A program made the position numbers and the translations under genes. The notes below the pieces were generated by a model. That model saw nothing but the letters and a program-made list of their open reading frames with translations, ran no database searches and was not told the DNA's origin. This document shows, one piece after another, positions 27,656 through 38,100 of a DNA stretch of 64,000 bases. Position 1 is the stretch's first letter, and every line of letters starts with the position of its first letter. The stretch is from Bacillota bacterium (GTDB lineage Bacteria > Bacillota > Clostridia > Acetivibrionales > DSM-1351), in the NCBI GenBank assembly GCA_023400235.1, contig JAEXFI010000009.1, forward strand, positions 1-64,000. Reading direction: 5' to 3'.

Positions 27656-28693
27656 GTGGTAAACAGGATTATTAAAATTTCTTTTTCTATTCTCGGTGCT
27701 GTTACCGGTTTCACAATTTTACGAACAATTTTTATAAGTAATGATATAAATTCAGGCGAAAATTTTAAAGTAATAATTTTTGTTTTATTTTCATCTGCAT
27801 TTTGTGCCATGTTTTATTTTATGGCTACCAAGATAATAGGATTTGTGGGAGGCTTTATTGACAAGGTTGAAAACGGAATCCAAAGCATTACCCTGTCTGA
27901 AATGCTGCTTGGTGCACTGGGTCTCATAGTCGGCCTGATTGTTGCCAATCTTATAAGTATACCTATCATTAAAATTCAGATAATTGGAGTTCCATTTGCA
28001 GTTATAATTAATATTTTATTTGGCTTGACCGGAATTGGACTTTCTCTGCGGAAGAGGAATGAAAATTTCTTTGATTTGTTCAAGGAGAACAAGACCTTAC
28101 CCAATGTTCCCAAAATAATTGATACCAGCACCATTATAGACGGCAGGATTCTGGATATATGCTCCTCAGGCTTTATAGACGGAGAACTGGTTGTGCCGTC
28201 CTTTGTTCTGGAGGAGCTCAGGCATATAGCCGACTCTGAGGACAGTCTAAGAAGAGCCAGGGGAAGAAGGGGACTGGATATACTGAATCTGCTTCAGAAG
28301 GACAGCAGCCATGTGGTAAGAATAGAAGAATTTGATTACAGTAATATTGAGGCGGATGAAATGTTGCTGAAGGCATCCCTGAAGCTCAAGGGAAAGCTTG
28401 TTACAATAGACTATAATCTTAGCAAGGTGGCCGCTTTAAAGGGCATAAAGGTTTTAAACATAAATGAGCTTGCCAATGCGGTAAAGCCAATAGCCCTGCC
28501 TGGAGAGGAAATGAATGTCCAGGTGGTGAAGGATGGCAAGGAGGCGGGGCAGGGGGTGGCATTCCTTGAGGATGGCACCATGATTGTTATAGAGGGCGGA
28601 AAGAAGTACCTGGGGGAGACAGTCCCGGTGATGGTTACAAGCGTTCTCCAGACGTCTGCCGGCAGAATGGTTTTTGCAAAGCCTGCAAGATAG
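27656..28693 (+). CDS. Membrane PIN/TRAM domain protein, YacL-like
   Basis: A 345-residue protein. Four membrane segments occupy about residues 5-130. They are followed by a PIN-type nuclease domain (about 145-265) starting PKIIDTSTIIDGRI, with acidic residues in IIDTS, LVVPSFVLEEL and LVTIDYNLS, and a C-terminal TRAM domain (about 285-345). This matches the YacL family found next to ispD in Firmicutes; the RNA target is unknown. Start is GTG with AAGGAG upstream. It lies between carD and ispD with short gaps, so probably one transcript. Confidence 0.9.
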   Translation: MVNRIIKISFSILGAVTGFTILRTIFISNDINSGENFKVIIFVLFSSAFCAMFYFMATKIIGFVGGFIDKVENGIQSITLSEMLLGALGLIVGLIVANLISIPIIKIQIIGVPFAVIINILFGLTGIGLSLRKRNENFFDLFKENKTLPNVPKIIDTSTIIDGRILDICSSGFIDGELVVPSFVLEELRHIADSEDSLRRARGRRGLDILNLLQKDSSHVVRIEEFDYSNIEADEMLLKASLKLKGKLVTIDYNLSKVAALKGIKVLNINELANAVKPIALPGEEMNVQVVKDGKEAGQGVAFLEDGTMIVIEGGKKYLGETVPVMVTSVLQTSAGRMVFAKPAR

Positions 28694-28722
28694 GCAGGTA
28701 AATTAATCTGGAGGTTTGGGTA

Positions 28723-29433
28723 TTGGAAACATATAAGGGGCGAATTTCCCATAAGGTGACTGCCGTCATTACTGCGGCAGGAAAGGGAACAAGGATGAAT
28801 TCCAGCATAAACAAGCAGTACATTGAGCTGGGCGGTATCCCTGTGCTTGCGCGTACTATTGGAGTTTTCCAGCAGTGCAGTGAGATTGATGAAATAATTG
28901 TGGTCATAAATGAAGAGGATATTAACTATTGCAGGAAAAACATCGTACAGAAGTACGGCCTGTCTAAAGTAAAAGCGCTGGTGAGCGGTGGTGCCGAGCG
29001 GCAAAATTCCGTATACAAGGGCCTTAGTGCCATAGAAGGCGGTGGCATAGTGCTGATACATGATGGAGCCAGACCCTTTGTCACTTGTGAAAATATTGAG
29101 GACAGTGTGGGTGCTGCCAGAGAATTTGGTGCGTGCGGCATTGGAGTAAAGGTAAAGGATACCGTAAAAATATCCGATATGGAGGGTTTTGTAGCCTCGA
29201 CGCCGGACAGGAGCCGTCTATGGAGTATTCAGACACCCCAGAGCTTTGAATACAGCATAATTATTAAAGCCCATGAGGAGGCAATAAAGAATAATTATCT
29301 GGGAACGGATGACATGGTGCTGGTGGAAAAGCTGGGAATTCCCGTTAAGATACTGGAAGGCAGCTACAGTAATATTAAAATAACAACACAGGAGGACCTC
29401 ATTATTGGAGAATCCATTCTGGACGGCAGGTGA
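28723..29433 (+). CDS. ispD: 2-C-methyl-D-erythritol 4-phosphate cytidylyltransferase
   Basis: 236 residues. IspD transfers CMP to MEP in the non-mevalonate isoprenoid pathway. The nucleotide-binding loop AVITAAGKGTRMNSSINKQYIELGG is at about 14-38; the HDGARPFV motif (about 108-115) and TPQSFEY (about 172) complete the active site. Start is TTG with GGAGG eight bases ahead. Unusually the next pathway gene, ispF, is not downstream on the same strand but convergent. Confidence 0.94.
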   Translation: METYKGRISHKVTAVITAAGKGTRMNSSINKQYIELGGIPVLARTIGVFQQCSEIDEIIVVINEEDINYCRKNIVQKYGLSKVKALVSGGAERQNSVYKGLSAIEGGGIVLIHDGARPFVTCENIEDSVGAAREFGACGIGVKVKDTVKISDMEGFVASTPDRSRLWSIQTPQSFEYSIIIKAHEEAIKNNYLGTDDMVLVEKLGIPVKILEGSYSNIKITTQEDLIIGESILDGR

Positions 29434-29449
29434 AAACGGATGCCCCAAA

Positions 29450-29500
29450 ACAGTCACTACCTAAAGGGCAGTGAATAGTCACTACCTAAAGGGCAGTGAC
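29450..29500. repeat. Tandem duplication of a hairpin between ispD and ispF
   Basis: The unit GTCACTACCTAAAGGGCAGT occurs twice in a row (starting 29452 and 29478). Each copy is a hairpin with CACT/AGTG arms and a TAAA loop. The second copy overlaps the last codons and stop of ispF, so the extra unit looks like a duplication of the ispF 3' end. Read from the minus strand the distal hairpin is followed by TGTTTTGGGG and may help terminate ispF. Confidence 0.75.
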
Positions 29501-29956
29501 TATGCAAAAGGCCTGGACACCCTTTCCCTGGCCAAATTGGGTCAGACCTTCCCCAGAGGTTGCCGTTATTCCCACATTGTTTTCCGGAATGCCCAGCAAC
29601 CCGGATATTACCCGTCTCATTTCGGGTATTTTGGGAGTGATTCTTGGATACGAGCATTCAATGGATATGGATATGTGCACGATTTTTACATCAACAAGAT
29701 ATTTTAGTGCTTCCCTAAGGTATTCCGAGCTGTCTGTAATACCTTTTTTCATGCACATTTCATCGGCAATCCTGCCGAGGATGTTCACGCAGGTAACGCC
29801 GGAAACCGCATTTGTTATGGCATGCAGTACTGCGTCGGCGTCGCTGTTTCCTGCCAGGGGAGTCACACCCTCAAAGGTTACTCCACCCAGAACAAATTTT
29901 TTATTTTTATTTTCAAAGTCAAATCTATGACTGTCCTGACCAATACCTACTTTCAT
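29486..29956 (-). CDS. ispF: 2-C-methyl-D-erythritol 2,4-cyclodiphosphate synthase
   Basis: 156 residues, full length. The N-terminus MKVGIGQDSHRF supplies the zinc ligands D8 and H10, with the third His in DADAVLHAIT (about 45). The C-terminal ITATSGEGLTQFGQGKGVQ matches the IspF TTEGLG...GEGI region. It belongs to the GQDSHRF variant rather than the common GYDVHR type; the middle segment ADEMCMKKGITDSSEYL is typical of that variant. It catalyses the step after IspE in the isoprenoid pathway. It converges on ispD, with only a duplicated hairpin between, which departs from the usual ispDF order and suggests local inversion or separate acquisition. Confidence 0.88.
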   Translation of the reverse strand: MKVGIGQDSHRFDFENKNKKFVLGGVTFEGVTPLAGNSDADAVLHAITNAVSGVTCVNILGRIADEMCMKKGITDSSEYLREALKYLVDVKIVHISISIECSYPRITPKIPEMRRVISGLLGIPENNVGITATSGEGLTQFGQGKGVQAFCIVTAL

Positions 29957-30048
29957 TTACAGCACTCCCTTAAAATATTTTGATGCTTACCTGTGGCTGG
30001 GCTTATGTACTCACATTATATTATACGCTGTATGTCTCTTCAAGTGTA

Positions 30049-30077
30049 TTGACATTACATGTTACATATATTATATA
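30049..30077 (+). promoter_or_regulatory. Predicted proS promoter
   Basis: TTGACA (30049-30054), 17 bp, TATATA (30072-30077). No T-box signature (no AGGGTGGNACCGCG) is present in the leader of about 125 nt, so tRNA-sensing control of proS is not supported here. Confidence 0.65.
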
Positions 30078-30208
30078 ATATAAATTGGCGCATTTATTTG
30101 CAGCCGGTAGTAAAATGTTAACATATTAAAAAATATCAATATATAAAAATTGATTTGTGGCAAGGGCGCTGATAGAATCATTTGCTTGTGCCGGAAATGG
30201 AGTTTGAG

Positions 30209-31645
30209 ATGTCAAAGGATAAGAAATTGGTTGAGGCCATCACGTCTATGAATGATGATTTCGCACAGTGGTATACGGATGTGATAAAGAAGGCTGAGCT
30301 TGTAGATTACTCAAGTGTCAGGGGCTGTATGATTATAAAGCCCTACGGCTATGCAATATGGGAGAACCTTCAGAAGTCCCTGGATGCAAAATTCAAGGCT
30401 ACGGGGCATGAAAATGTCTATATGCCGATGTTTATCCCTGAGAGCTTGCTTTTAAAGGAAAAGGAACATGTGGAGGGCTTTGCACCCGAAGTTGCCTGGG
30501 TTACCCACGGGGGAGATGAAAAGCTCACCGAAAGATTGTGCGTAAGGCCTACGTCTGAAACCTTATTCTGTGAACATTATGCAAATATAGTCCATTCATA
30601 CAGGGATCTGCCAAAGCTGTATAATCAATGGTGCTCTGTTGTGAGATGGGAAAAGACCACCAGACCCTTTTTGAGAACCCTTGAGTTTTTGTGGCAGGAG
30701 GGACATACAGCCCATGCCACAGAAGAAGAGGCACAGGAAGAAACCATTAAGATGCTCAACGTGTATGCGGAGATATGTGAAAATGTTCTTGCCATACCTG
30801 TAATAAAGGGAAGAAAGACCGATAAGGAAAAGTTTGCAGGTGCGCAGGCAACATACACCATAGAGAGTCTTATGCATGACGGCAAGGCTTTGCAATCAGG
30901 TACTTCACATAATTTTGGAGACGGCTTTGCCAGAGCCTTTGAAATTCAGTATACTGATAAAAATAATCAGCTGCAATATGTGCATCAGACATCCTGGGGT
31001 GTTACCACCAGGCTTATAGGTGCCATCATCATGGTACATGGAGATGACAGCGGACTGGTGCTGCCGCCTGCGGTTGCTCCCACCCAATTAGTCATAATTC
31101 CTGTTTCACAGCACAAGGAAGGTGTTCTGGAAAAAGCCAATGAACTGCTTGGAAATCTGTCCGCCAAATTCAGAGTGAAGATTGACGACAGTGACAAGAT
31201 GCCGGGCTGGAAGTTCTCCGAATATGAGATGAAGGGCGTTCCCCTGCGTCTTGAGGTAGGGCCGAAGGATATTGAGAAGAACCAGGTAGTCCTGGTAAGA
31301 AGAGATACCAGGGAAAAGATATTTACGTCAATGGACAGCCTTGAGGAAACTGTTGAGAAGCTGCTTATTGACATTCAGAAGGCGCTGCTGGAAAGAGCAA
31401 GGGTAATGCGGGATAAGAAGACCTATACGGCAGCTTCTCTGGAGGAATTTGAAAATATTATCAATACCACTCCGGGCTTTATCAAGGCAATGTGGTGCGG
31501 TGAACAGGGCTGTGAAGACCAGCTCAAGGAAAAGACCGGAGCTACGGCAAGATGTATGCCTTTCGAACAGGAAGAGCTGTCAGACAAGTGCGTGTGCTGC
31601 GGTAAGCCTGCAAAAACAATGGTCTACTGGGGTAAAGCGTATTAA
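30209..31645 (+). CDS. proS: Prolyl-tRNA synthetase, short archaeal/eukaryote-like type
   Basis: 478 residues, class II aminoacyl-tRNA synthetase. Motif 2 lies in VVRWEKTTRPFLRTLEFLWQEGHTAH (about 143-168), the TSETLFC region precedes it, and motif 3 is near the class II core end. There is no inserted editing domain between motifs 2 and 3. The C-terminal part ends with a Cys-rich zinc domain (CGEQGCED...CVCCGKP) and terminal Tyr, as in the archaeal/eukaryotic type (ProS3). The frame opens at an upstream TTG, but ATG 30209 with GGAG six bases ahead gives the family N-terminus MSKDKKLVEAIT. Confidence 0.94.
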   Translation: MSKDKKLVEAITSMNDDFAQWYTDVIKKAELVDYSSVRGCMIIKPYGYAIWENLQKSLDAKFKATGHENVYMPMFIPESLLLKEKEHVEGFAPEVAWVTHGGDEKLTERLCVRPTSETLFCEHYANIVHSYRDLPKLYNQWCSVVRWEKTTRPFLRTLEFLWQEGHTAHATEEEAQEETIKMLNVYAEICENVLAIPVIKGRKTDKEKFAGAQATYTIESLMHDGKALQSGTSHNFGDGFARAFEIQYTDKNNQLQYVHQTSWGVTTRLIGAIIMVHGDDSGLVLPPAVAPTQLVIIPVSQHKEGVLEKANELLGNLSAKFRVKIDDSDKMPGWKFSEYEMKGVPLRLEVGPKDIEKNQVVLVRRDTREKIFTSMDSLEETVEKLLIDIQKALLERARVMRDKKTYTAASLEEFENIINTTPGFIKAMWCGEQGCEDQLKEKTGATARCMPFEQEELSDKCVCCGKPAKTMVYWGKAY

Positions 31646-31684
31646 TCTATAAAGGTGCCTTGAAGTGGCTGAGGAAAGAGCTTA

Positions 31685-31735
31685 AAGGGCTGCTGCAAAC
31701 CAACGGAAAAAGTTGGTTTTGCAGCAGCCTTTTTA
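31685..31735 (+). terminator. Intrinsic terminator of proS
   Basis: A 19-bp G/C-rich stem (AAGGGCTGCTGCAAACCAAC with its complement) is followed by TTTTT. The rest of the 323-bp gap up to 31968 holds only the promoter region described next. Confidence 0.92.
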
Positions 31736-31822
31736 TATAGCAACGCCTGCATGCCAAACGCGGGCTATGGGCTTGCAGCCCATGGCAGCTGATTTCAGTC
31801 AGATAACCGGCAGCGGAATAGA

Positions 31823-31953
31823 ACATTGTATTTTTTACATTAAATCACAAATAAAAAGAACAAAACATTGTATTTATAATATTTCTTGACACGTTATTGA
31901 ACGATTTGGTACAATAGGGAACATATTAACTTTTAATGTAAAAAAATACAATA
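31823..31953 (+). promoter_or_regulatory. Promoter flanked by near-perfect inverted repeats
   Basis: TTGACA (31886-31891), 18 bp, TACAAT (31910-31915) drives the secreted-protein/toxin operon. The left arm ATTGTATTTTTTACATTAAA (31825-31844) is repeated in inverted orientation at 31932-31952 with a single extra base. The 87-bp spacer contains the whole promoter. Each arm is itself a weak dyad, TGTA-(T5-6)-TACA. A partial direct copy, ATTGTATTT, occurs at 31866-31874. This may be a twin operator for a dimeric regulator or the boundaries of an invertible promoter. Confidence 0.6.
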
Positions 31954-31968
31954 TCAGGGGGTTGGAGT

Positions 31969-34900
31969 ATGTCATCAAAAGGAAAGAAATCTATTTCCTT
32001 AGTTTTATTTCTTCTTATTTTGTTAATGTCATTGCCGGGAGAGTCTTCTTATTTATTTGCAACGGCTGCAAATGTACAAAATGAAATAGCAAATCCCGAT
32101 TTGAGCAAATTCGCAGGAAAAGCTGTAAGCATGAATGTAACAGCAGGGGGGAAGACAGCGGTAGGAGCTGCCGCAGTATATGTCTCTGACAGCTCTGAAA
32201 CGGAGCAGGAGCCGGAAGGGCGTGTGGAAACACCGGTGTTCAGTATTCCGGCGGGAACCTATAACGGTCCTCAAAGTGTGGAAATAACCTGTGCAACCCC
32301 GGGAGCTGATATCAGATACACCACAGACGGTACCATACCGGAGATGAATTCTCCCAATTATATACGGCCTATAATAATTACAACTGACACCACCATAACT
32401 GCCGCAGCCTATAAAGACGGAATGGCGGCTTCGGAGACGGCGGCAGTCCGGTATATAATAGAGATTGCAGCCACAGATGCCGATGGAGCTCCTGTAGATA
32501 TGAGCCTTTGGAGCTGCTATGAAAATCCCGACGGACTCTCTTATACTCTTTCGGCTTATTGCGGAGGAATTGCCGACGGAAGGATTTTTGGCAAGGTTCC
32601 GGCTGTAATTAACGGAAAGCCGGTTACGGCAATGAAGTGGACCTTTTCAGGCTGTATGGGCCTGACGGCTGCACCTGAAATACCCGGAAGCGTTACAGAG
32701 CTTTACTATACCTTCAACAACTGCATAAGCCTGCTTCAGGCGCCGGAAATACCTGCCGGCGTCACAAATATGGAGTACGCCTTTGCCTCGTGCCAGGTAC
32801 TGGAACAGGCGCCTGTGCTGCCGGAGGGGATTGTCAGTCTGAATCATACTTTTTATAATTGCAAGAAAATCACCCGGGCGCCGGTTATACCTGCCGGCGT
32901 CAAGAATATGAGCTATGCTTTTTCAGGCTGTACCGCACTGGTGCAAGCTCCTGACATACCTTACGGAGTTACCGATATGAATTATGCCTTCTCAAGGTGT
33001 ACGGGTCTTACAGGGGCTTCCGCCATACCAGGCAGCGTCAGAAATCTGAAATATGCCTTCAGCGGCTGCAGCAGCCTGACCTACGGGCCTGAAATATCTG
33101 ATGGAATAACCGACCTGAGCTATGCCTTCGCAAATTGCAGCAGTCTGACAGCTATGCCGGATATTCCAGACAGTGTAAGAAACCTGAGCTATGCCTTCAG
33201 CTTCTGCACCAGCATGGCCGATGCTCCTGCCATACCGTTCGGTGTGACAAATATGAACGGAACCTTCAGCCATTGCGGCAATCTGGCACAGGCCCCCAGG
33301 ATTCCCGGAAGCGTAACAATTATGAGCTATGCCTTCTGGGGCTGCTCCGGGCTCACAGGCAGCGTATACATACCTGACTCGGTAAACGAGCTGAGCAATA
33401 TTTTTCTGGAGACTTCCATGCCCATAGACATGGTATACAATGCTGCAAACCTTACAGCTCAGGATTATGCTGCTCCTGAGAATGTAAAGAAGCAGAGGGA
33501 AAGCGGTGCTGAAACCACTGCAGCTCCCATATTTAATCCGGCACCGGGTATTTATCCGGGGCCCTTGACCGTTGAACTGAGCAGCGCCACTACCGGTGCT
33601 GCCATATATTATACCTTGGATGGCTCTGAACCCACAGTAGGCTCCATTTGCTACACAGAACCCTTAAGTTTGACAGAAACTGCTACAATCAGGGCTGTTG
33701 CCATCAGGGAAGGTATGGAGGCCTCTGACATAAGCCTGGCGGAATACACCATTGAAAAGCCTTTACCGGCTATTCCGGCCGGCTTTAGAACGACGGGAAC
33801 CTCTGAGGACAGTATAACTCTGGCATGGGAGGAGGCAGCCGGGGCCACAGGCTATGAGCTTGAATGTGACGGGAGCATTTTCAATATGGAAACTGCTGGT
33901 CAGTTCACCCATGAAGGCCTTGAGGCAAACAGCCGGCATAGCTACCGCATAAGGGCAAAAAATGCTCAGGGTGAAGGAGCGTGGAGCCCAGCTCTGGTGG
34001 TCATGACAAAACTCCTGTGTCCGGCGGCGGAGGTCATAAGCAGGACAGATACAAGTGTAAGTATAGGTTGGAGTGCAGTTGACGGAGCTCTGGAATATGA
34101 GCTGGAGCTGAACGGAGCTGTTGTGGGGAACATATCGGGGACAGAGCACACCTTCACGGAGCTTCCTCCAAACACCGGCTGCACTATCAGAATAAGAGCA
34201 CTGGCTACTGAAAGCCAGAGCAGCTGGAGTCAGGAATACAGGGCTTATACCCTGCTGCCCAAGCCGACTGGTATCAGACAGACTGTAAAGGCAACCTTTG
34301 TCCAACTGGACTGGGAACAGACAGACGGCGCAACAGGCTATGATGTAGAAATTGACGGAGAAACAGCGGCCCAGGTCATACAGCCTGCTTTTACCCACAG
34401 CGGTATAATTCCTGGCACGGAGCATACATACAGGCTTCGGGCAAAGACGGCTTCAAATGTGGGACAGTGGAGCGAGGAAATAGCTGTGAGGACATACCTG
34501 GACATACCGGCGGACATTTCCGCAGCTCCCTTGGCGGACGCTGTGGTATTGACCTGGAAGGGTGTGGAGGGTGCCACCGGCTATGATGTGAGTATTGATA
34601 ATGTCACAATTGAAAATATATCTGAAACGGTGTACAAGCACACCGGACTTATGCCGTCAGAGGCCCACAGCTACAAGCTCAGGGCACGGTATAAGGAGGT
34701 GACGGGAGAATGGTCCCAGGAGCTGACTGTAAGTACTCCCCAGGCTGGCACCGCCCTTTGTAGGGTCAGCGGAAAGAACGGAAGGACTTTTGACATAAAG
34801 CTGTCTGCGGCGGATAAGGTGCTCTACGTACAAAAAACCTTTACCGTAACCTACGACCCGGAAGCAGCAGAGCTTGTGGACCTTTGCACCCTTACACCGG

Positions 34901-35091
34901 AAAAGGAGCTTTCGGAGACGGATATTCCCGAGGCCAACATAAAGGTAATACGGTGCGTGCCGGGAGAAATCACCTTCTGCATTAAAAATCCCAGGATAAC
35001 AGCGGGGGATTCTTATAAAAACATCATAAATACCATCCGGCTCAAGGCCAAAAAGGACGGTATAATTACTGTTACCTATCAGATACAATAA
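31969..35091 (+). CDS. Secreted multidomain protein: CHB_HEX, LRR-like repeats, FN3
   Basis: A 1040-residue exported protein. A signal peptide (about 1-33) is followed by a CHB_HEX_C-type beta domain (about 85-165), a set of eleven 23-residue repeats (225-477), a second CHB_HEX_C domain (about 512-597), four fibronectin type III domains (about 600-930) and a C-terminal cohesin-like beta domain (about 930-1040). No enzyme motif, sorting signal or dockerin is visible, so a surface or extracellular binding role is likely. ATG follows GGGGG. The next gene, the subtilase-toxin, starts 18 bp downstream, so both are transcribed together; this protein may be an accessory or target-binding partner (inference). 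Confidence 0.75.
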   Translation: MSSKGKKSISLVLFLLILLMSLPGESSYLFATAANVQNEIANPDLSKFAGKAVSMNVTAGGKTAVGAAAVYVSDSSETEQEPEGRVETPVFSIPAGTYNGPQSVEITCATPGADIRYTTDGTIPEMNSPNYIRPIIITTDTTITAAAYKDGMAASETAAVRYIIEIAATDADGAPVDMSLWSCYENPDGLSYTLSAYCGGIADGRIFGKVPAVINGKPVTAMKWTFSGCMGLTAAPEIPGSVTELYYTFNNCISLLQAPEIPAGVTNMEYAFASCQVLEQAPVLPEGIVSLNHTFYNCKKITRAPVIPAGVKNMSYAFSGCTALVQAPDIPYGVTDMNYAFSRCTGLTGASAIPGSVRNLKYAFSGCSSLTYGPEISDGITDLSYAFANCSSLTAMPDIPDSVRNLSYAFSFCTSMADAPAIPFGVTNMNGTFSHCGNLAQAPRIPGSVTIMSYAFWGCSGLTGSVYIPDSVNELSNIFLETSMPIDMVYNAANLTAQDYAAPENVKKQRESGAETTAAPIFNPAPGIYPGPLTVELSSATTGAAIYYTLDGSEPTVGSICYTEPLSLTETATIRAVAIREGMEASDISLAEYTIEKPLPAIPAGFRTTGTSEDSITLAWEEAAGATGYELECDGSIFNMETAGQFTHEGLEANSRHSYRIRAKNAQGEGAWSPALVVMTKLLCPAAEVISRTDTSVSIGWSAVDGALEYELELNGAVVGNISGTEHTFTELPPNTGCTIRIRALATESQSSWSQEYRAYTLLPKPTGIRQTVKATFVQLDWEQTDGATGYDVEIDGETAAQVIQPAFTHSGIIPGTEHTYRLRAKTASNVGQWSEEIAVRTYLDIPADISAAPLADAVVLTWKGVEGATGYDVSIDNVTIENISETVYKHTGLMPSEAHSYKLRARYKEVTGEWSQELTVSTPQAGTALCRVSGKNGRTFDIKLSAADKVLYVQKTFTVTYDPEAAELVDLCTLTPEKELSETDIPEANIKVIRCVPGEITFCIKNPRITAGDSYKNIINTIRLKAKKDGIITVTYQIQ
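32641..33399 (+). repeat. Eleven in-frame 69-bp repeats (LRR-like, BspA type)
   Basis: Eleven consecutive 23-residue units of the form (A/T)F-x2-C-x2-L-x2-AP-x-IP-x2-V-x-N/D-M-x-Y cover residues 225-477. There is a fixed Cys at position 5, Pro at about 12 and 15, and an aromatic at 23. The pattern resembles BspA-like leucine-rich repeats with unusual Cys and Pro positions. At DNA level the units differ enough that recent slippage is unlikely. Confidence 0.85.
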
Positions 35092-35109
35092 GGAATGGGG
35101 GATAAGGAC

Positions 35110-38100
35110 ATGAGAAAAATAAGAACATTTCTAGCCGGGCTGATTCTCGTAGCATTTTTTACCACAACAATATTCTCCCAATACATAGCTGCAAGGCCGG
35201 AGGACGTGACAAGCGGAGCAAATGACCCTAAAGCCAGGGAAATAATAGTCAAATATAAAAATCAGAGTAAAAGTGAAGCAGTAAAGTCAAATGCAAAAAA
35301 GAAGGCAAAGCTTTCCAAACTCAAGCTGAAAAGGAAGCTCAAAAGCACAAGGGCTGAGGTGCTGGAGATTGGACAGAAGGATGATATGGGTGCCGCACTG
35401 AAGGAATTGAACAGCAGTCCGGAGGTGGCGTATGCACAGCCCAACTACAAGCTCACCACCAGAGCCTTTCCTGCGGATACATATTTTAACGAGCAATGGG
35501 GCCTGTATAACAACGGACAGACTGTGGGAGGACAGGCAGGGCTTGAGGGTGTGGATGTAAATGCCCTCCAGGCCTGGTCGCTGACCCAGGGCTCCCAGTC
35601 GGTGGTTGTGGGTGTAATGGATACGGGTATAGATATAAACCATCCCGACCTTCACAGCAGCATATTTGTAAATCCGGCAGAAATAGCCGGAAACGGTGTT
35701 GACGACGACGGCAACGGTTTTATTGATGATGTGAACGGCTGGGATTTCCTGAATGATGATAAGACAGTGTATGATTCGGGTGCGGCTGATGTGCACGGAA
35801 CACATGTGGCGGGAATCATTGCCGCCTCCGCAGACTCACAGGGCATAGCCGGAGTTGCGCCAAAGGTAAGAATAATGCCTCTGAAGTTTATAAATGACGA
35901 AACAGGGTATACCTCAGATGCCATAGAAGCTATTGAATACGCAAAGCTTATGGGTGTCAAGATAGTAAACTGCAGCTGGAGCGGCTATGACTATAACGCA
36001 GCCCTGCTGGATGCCATGCAGAACACGGACATACTGTTTGTCTGCGCCGCAGGAAATAACGGCAGGAATTCCAGCTCCATGCCGAATTATCCCGCGGGCT
36101 TTGACATTCCCAATGTATTATCTGTAGCAGCACTTGACAATAAAGGGAAGCTGGCCTCCTTCTCAAACTTTGGAAGCAATGTGCAGGTTGCGGCACCGGG
36201 AGTGAACATACTGAGCACACTGCCTGAGAACAGCTATGGCTACATGAGCGGCACCTCCATGGCAGCACCTCATGTGACAGGCATAGCTGCACTTTTAAAA
36301 AGCTACAGGCAGGAAATGCTCTTTGTGGACATAGCGGCCAGAATAAAGGCAAATGCTGTTCCAATGCAGACCCTGGAGGGTAAGGTCAGCTCCGGAGGCA
36401 GGGCGGATGCCTATGCCGCGCTGAACAACAGCGTGCTGAACTATTCAAATGAGGCGGAACCCAACAATAATTGGGAAAATGCAACCGCGATCATGGCGGG
36501 CAAAACCAATGGAAGCATTGCCGCCATAGATGACGTGGACTGGTTTAAGCTGTCCCTGCAGGAAGGGAAGCCTGTCTCAATAAAGCTCAAGGGCATACCC
36601 GCAGGAAATGATTTCGACCTGGAGCTATATACTCCTGACATGTCAAGGGCAGATTACTCCTACAATACGAAAAATTCCCAGGAGACAGTGGGAATAGTGC
36701 CTGAGCAGTCCGGCACCTATTATATCAGAGTAAAACCCCATACCTTTTCGGGAGCAGGTGAACAGCCCTACGTGCTGGACATGGATATGTACAATTCCAT
36801 ACCTGGCGGCAATGAGCCCAACGATACCAAGGACACGCCAACCGGAATACTTGAAAACAAGACCTATTATTCAACCATTGATTATCCCGGGGATGTGGAC
36901 TGGTATGCCATAGAGGCCACCAGGGCAGGAAAGCTGGTTACAGGCCTGGGTCAAATTCCCGAAGGGGCCGACTATAATGTTGAAATATATGCGCCCAACG
37001 GTGATAAGTTGGGAGGATCATATTTTGGAGGAAATAAAGAGGAAAAAATCGACATAATGGTAAATGCACCCGGAAGGTATCTGATTAAGGTGTATTCAGA
37101 GCAGCAGACCACACCGGAGGCCACCTACGGCATTGAGCTGAAGGACAATGGGACGGAGTACTCTGTAAACAGACAGCTAAACCCGGGGGCAAGCTCTCTT
37201 CAACCCTATGAGCTCACTACAAGGCTGGTAGTACCGGATTCTTATGAGGAAAATGACAGCTATAGGACAGCAAGGCAGATAAGCCCCACAGACACAGTAA
37301 GTGCCACCATTGACAACCAGAAGGATGAGGACTGGTACAGGGTAGAGGTAAGCCAGCTCACAAGTATGTACCTGAAGCTCAGCAGCATAGCCGCTGGCCT
37401 GGATTATGACCTGACCCTGCTGGACAGCAGGCTGGACTATGTGGCCGGCTCCTTTAAGAGGGGAAGCCTCAGCGAGGATGCCTTTGCGGAGCTTGAACCG
37501 GGAACCTATTACATAAAGGTGGACTCCTATGCAGGGTATTCAGATAAAAATGCCTACAGGCTGATTTTAAGTCCGTACAAGCTGGACGAATATGAAATAA
37601 ACGATACGCCGGAAGCAGCGCGGGAGCTGGCTATAAACCGGAGCATAAATGCGACCATACACAATATAACCGACCAGGATTGGTACAGGTTTACCTTCCA
37701 GCAGGCAGGAAAGCTGGATATACAGCTTTCCAACATACCTGAAGGCTGCAATTATGAGTTGGAGCTCTACAACCAGTCGCTGGAGAAAATAGACGAAAGC
37801 AGACAGGCCGCAGGCAGCGATGAGGTCATATGGAGGGATGTGCCGGAAGGGGAGTATTTCATAAAGGTATATACCACAGGAGGCTTTGACTGTGAAAACG
37901 GCTATATGCTCACGGTAAACAGAAATATCGGGCTTGCAAACGCATTAAGTATTTCAGAGAACTCAACCAGCACCGGGAAAATATCGCAGGATTCCGGCAG
38001 CAACTGGTATAAGACCTCTGTAACCCAGACAGGTGTATTTACCCTCAGTCTGGATAACATACCGGAGAACTGCTATTACAAGCTGGAGCTGTACGATGCT

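Noticed and set aside
30078..30208. T-box leader upstream of proS
   Set aside because: The region is too short and lacks the AGGGTGGNACCGCG antiterminator sequence.
33763..34425. Minus-strand ORF of 220 codons inside the FN3 region
   Set aside because: It is antisense to clear FN3 domains, with Cys- and Ser-rich nonsense composition.
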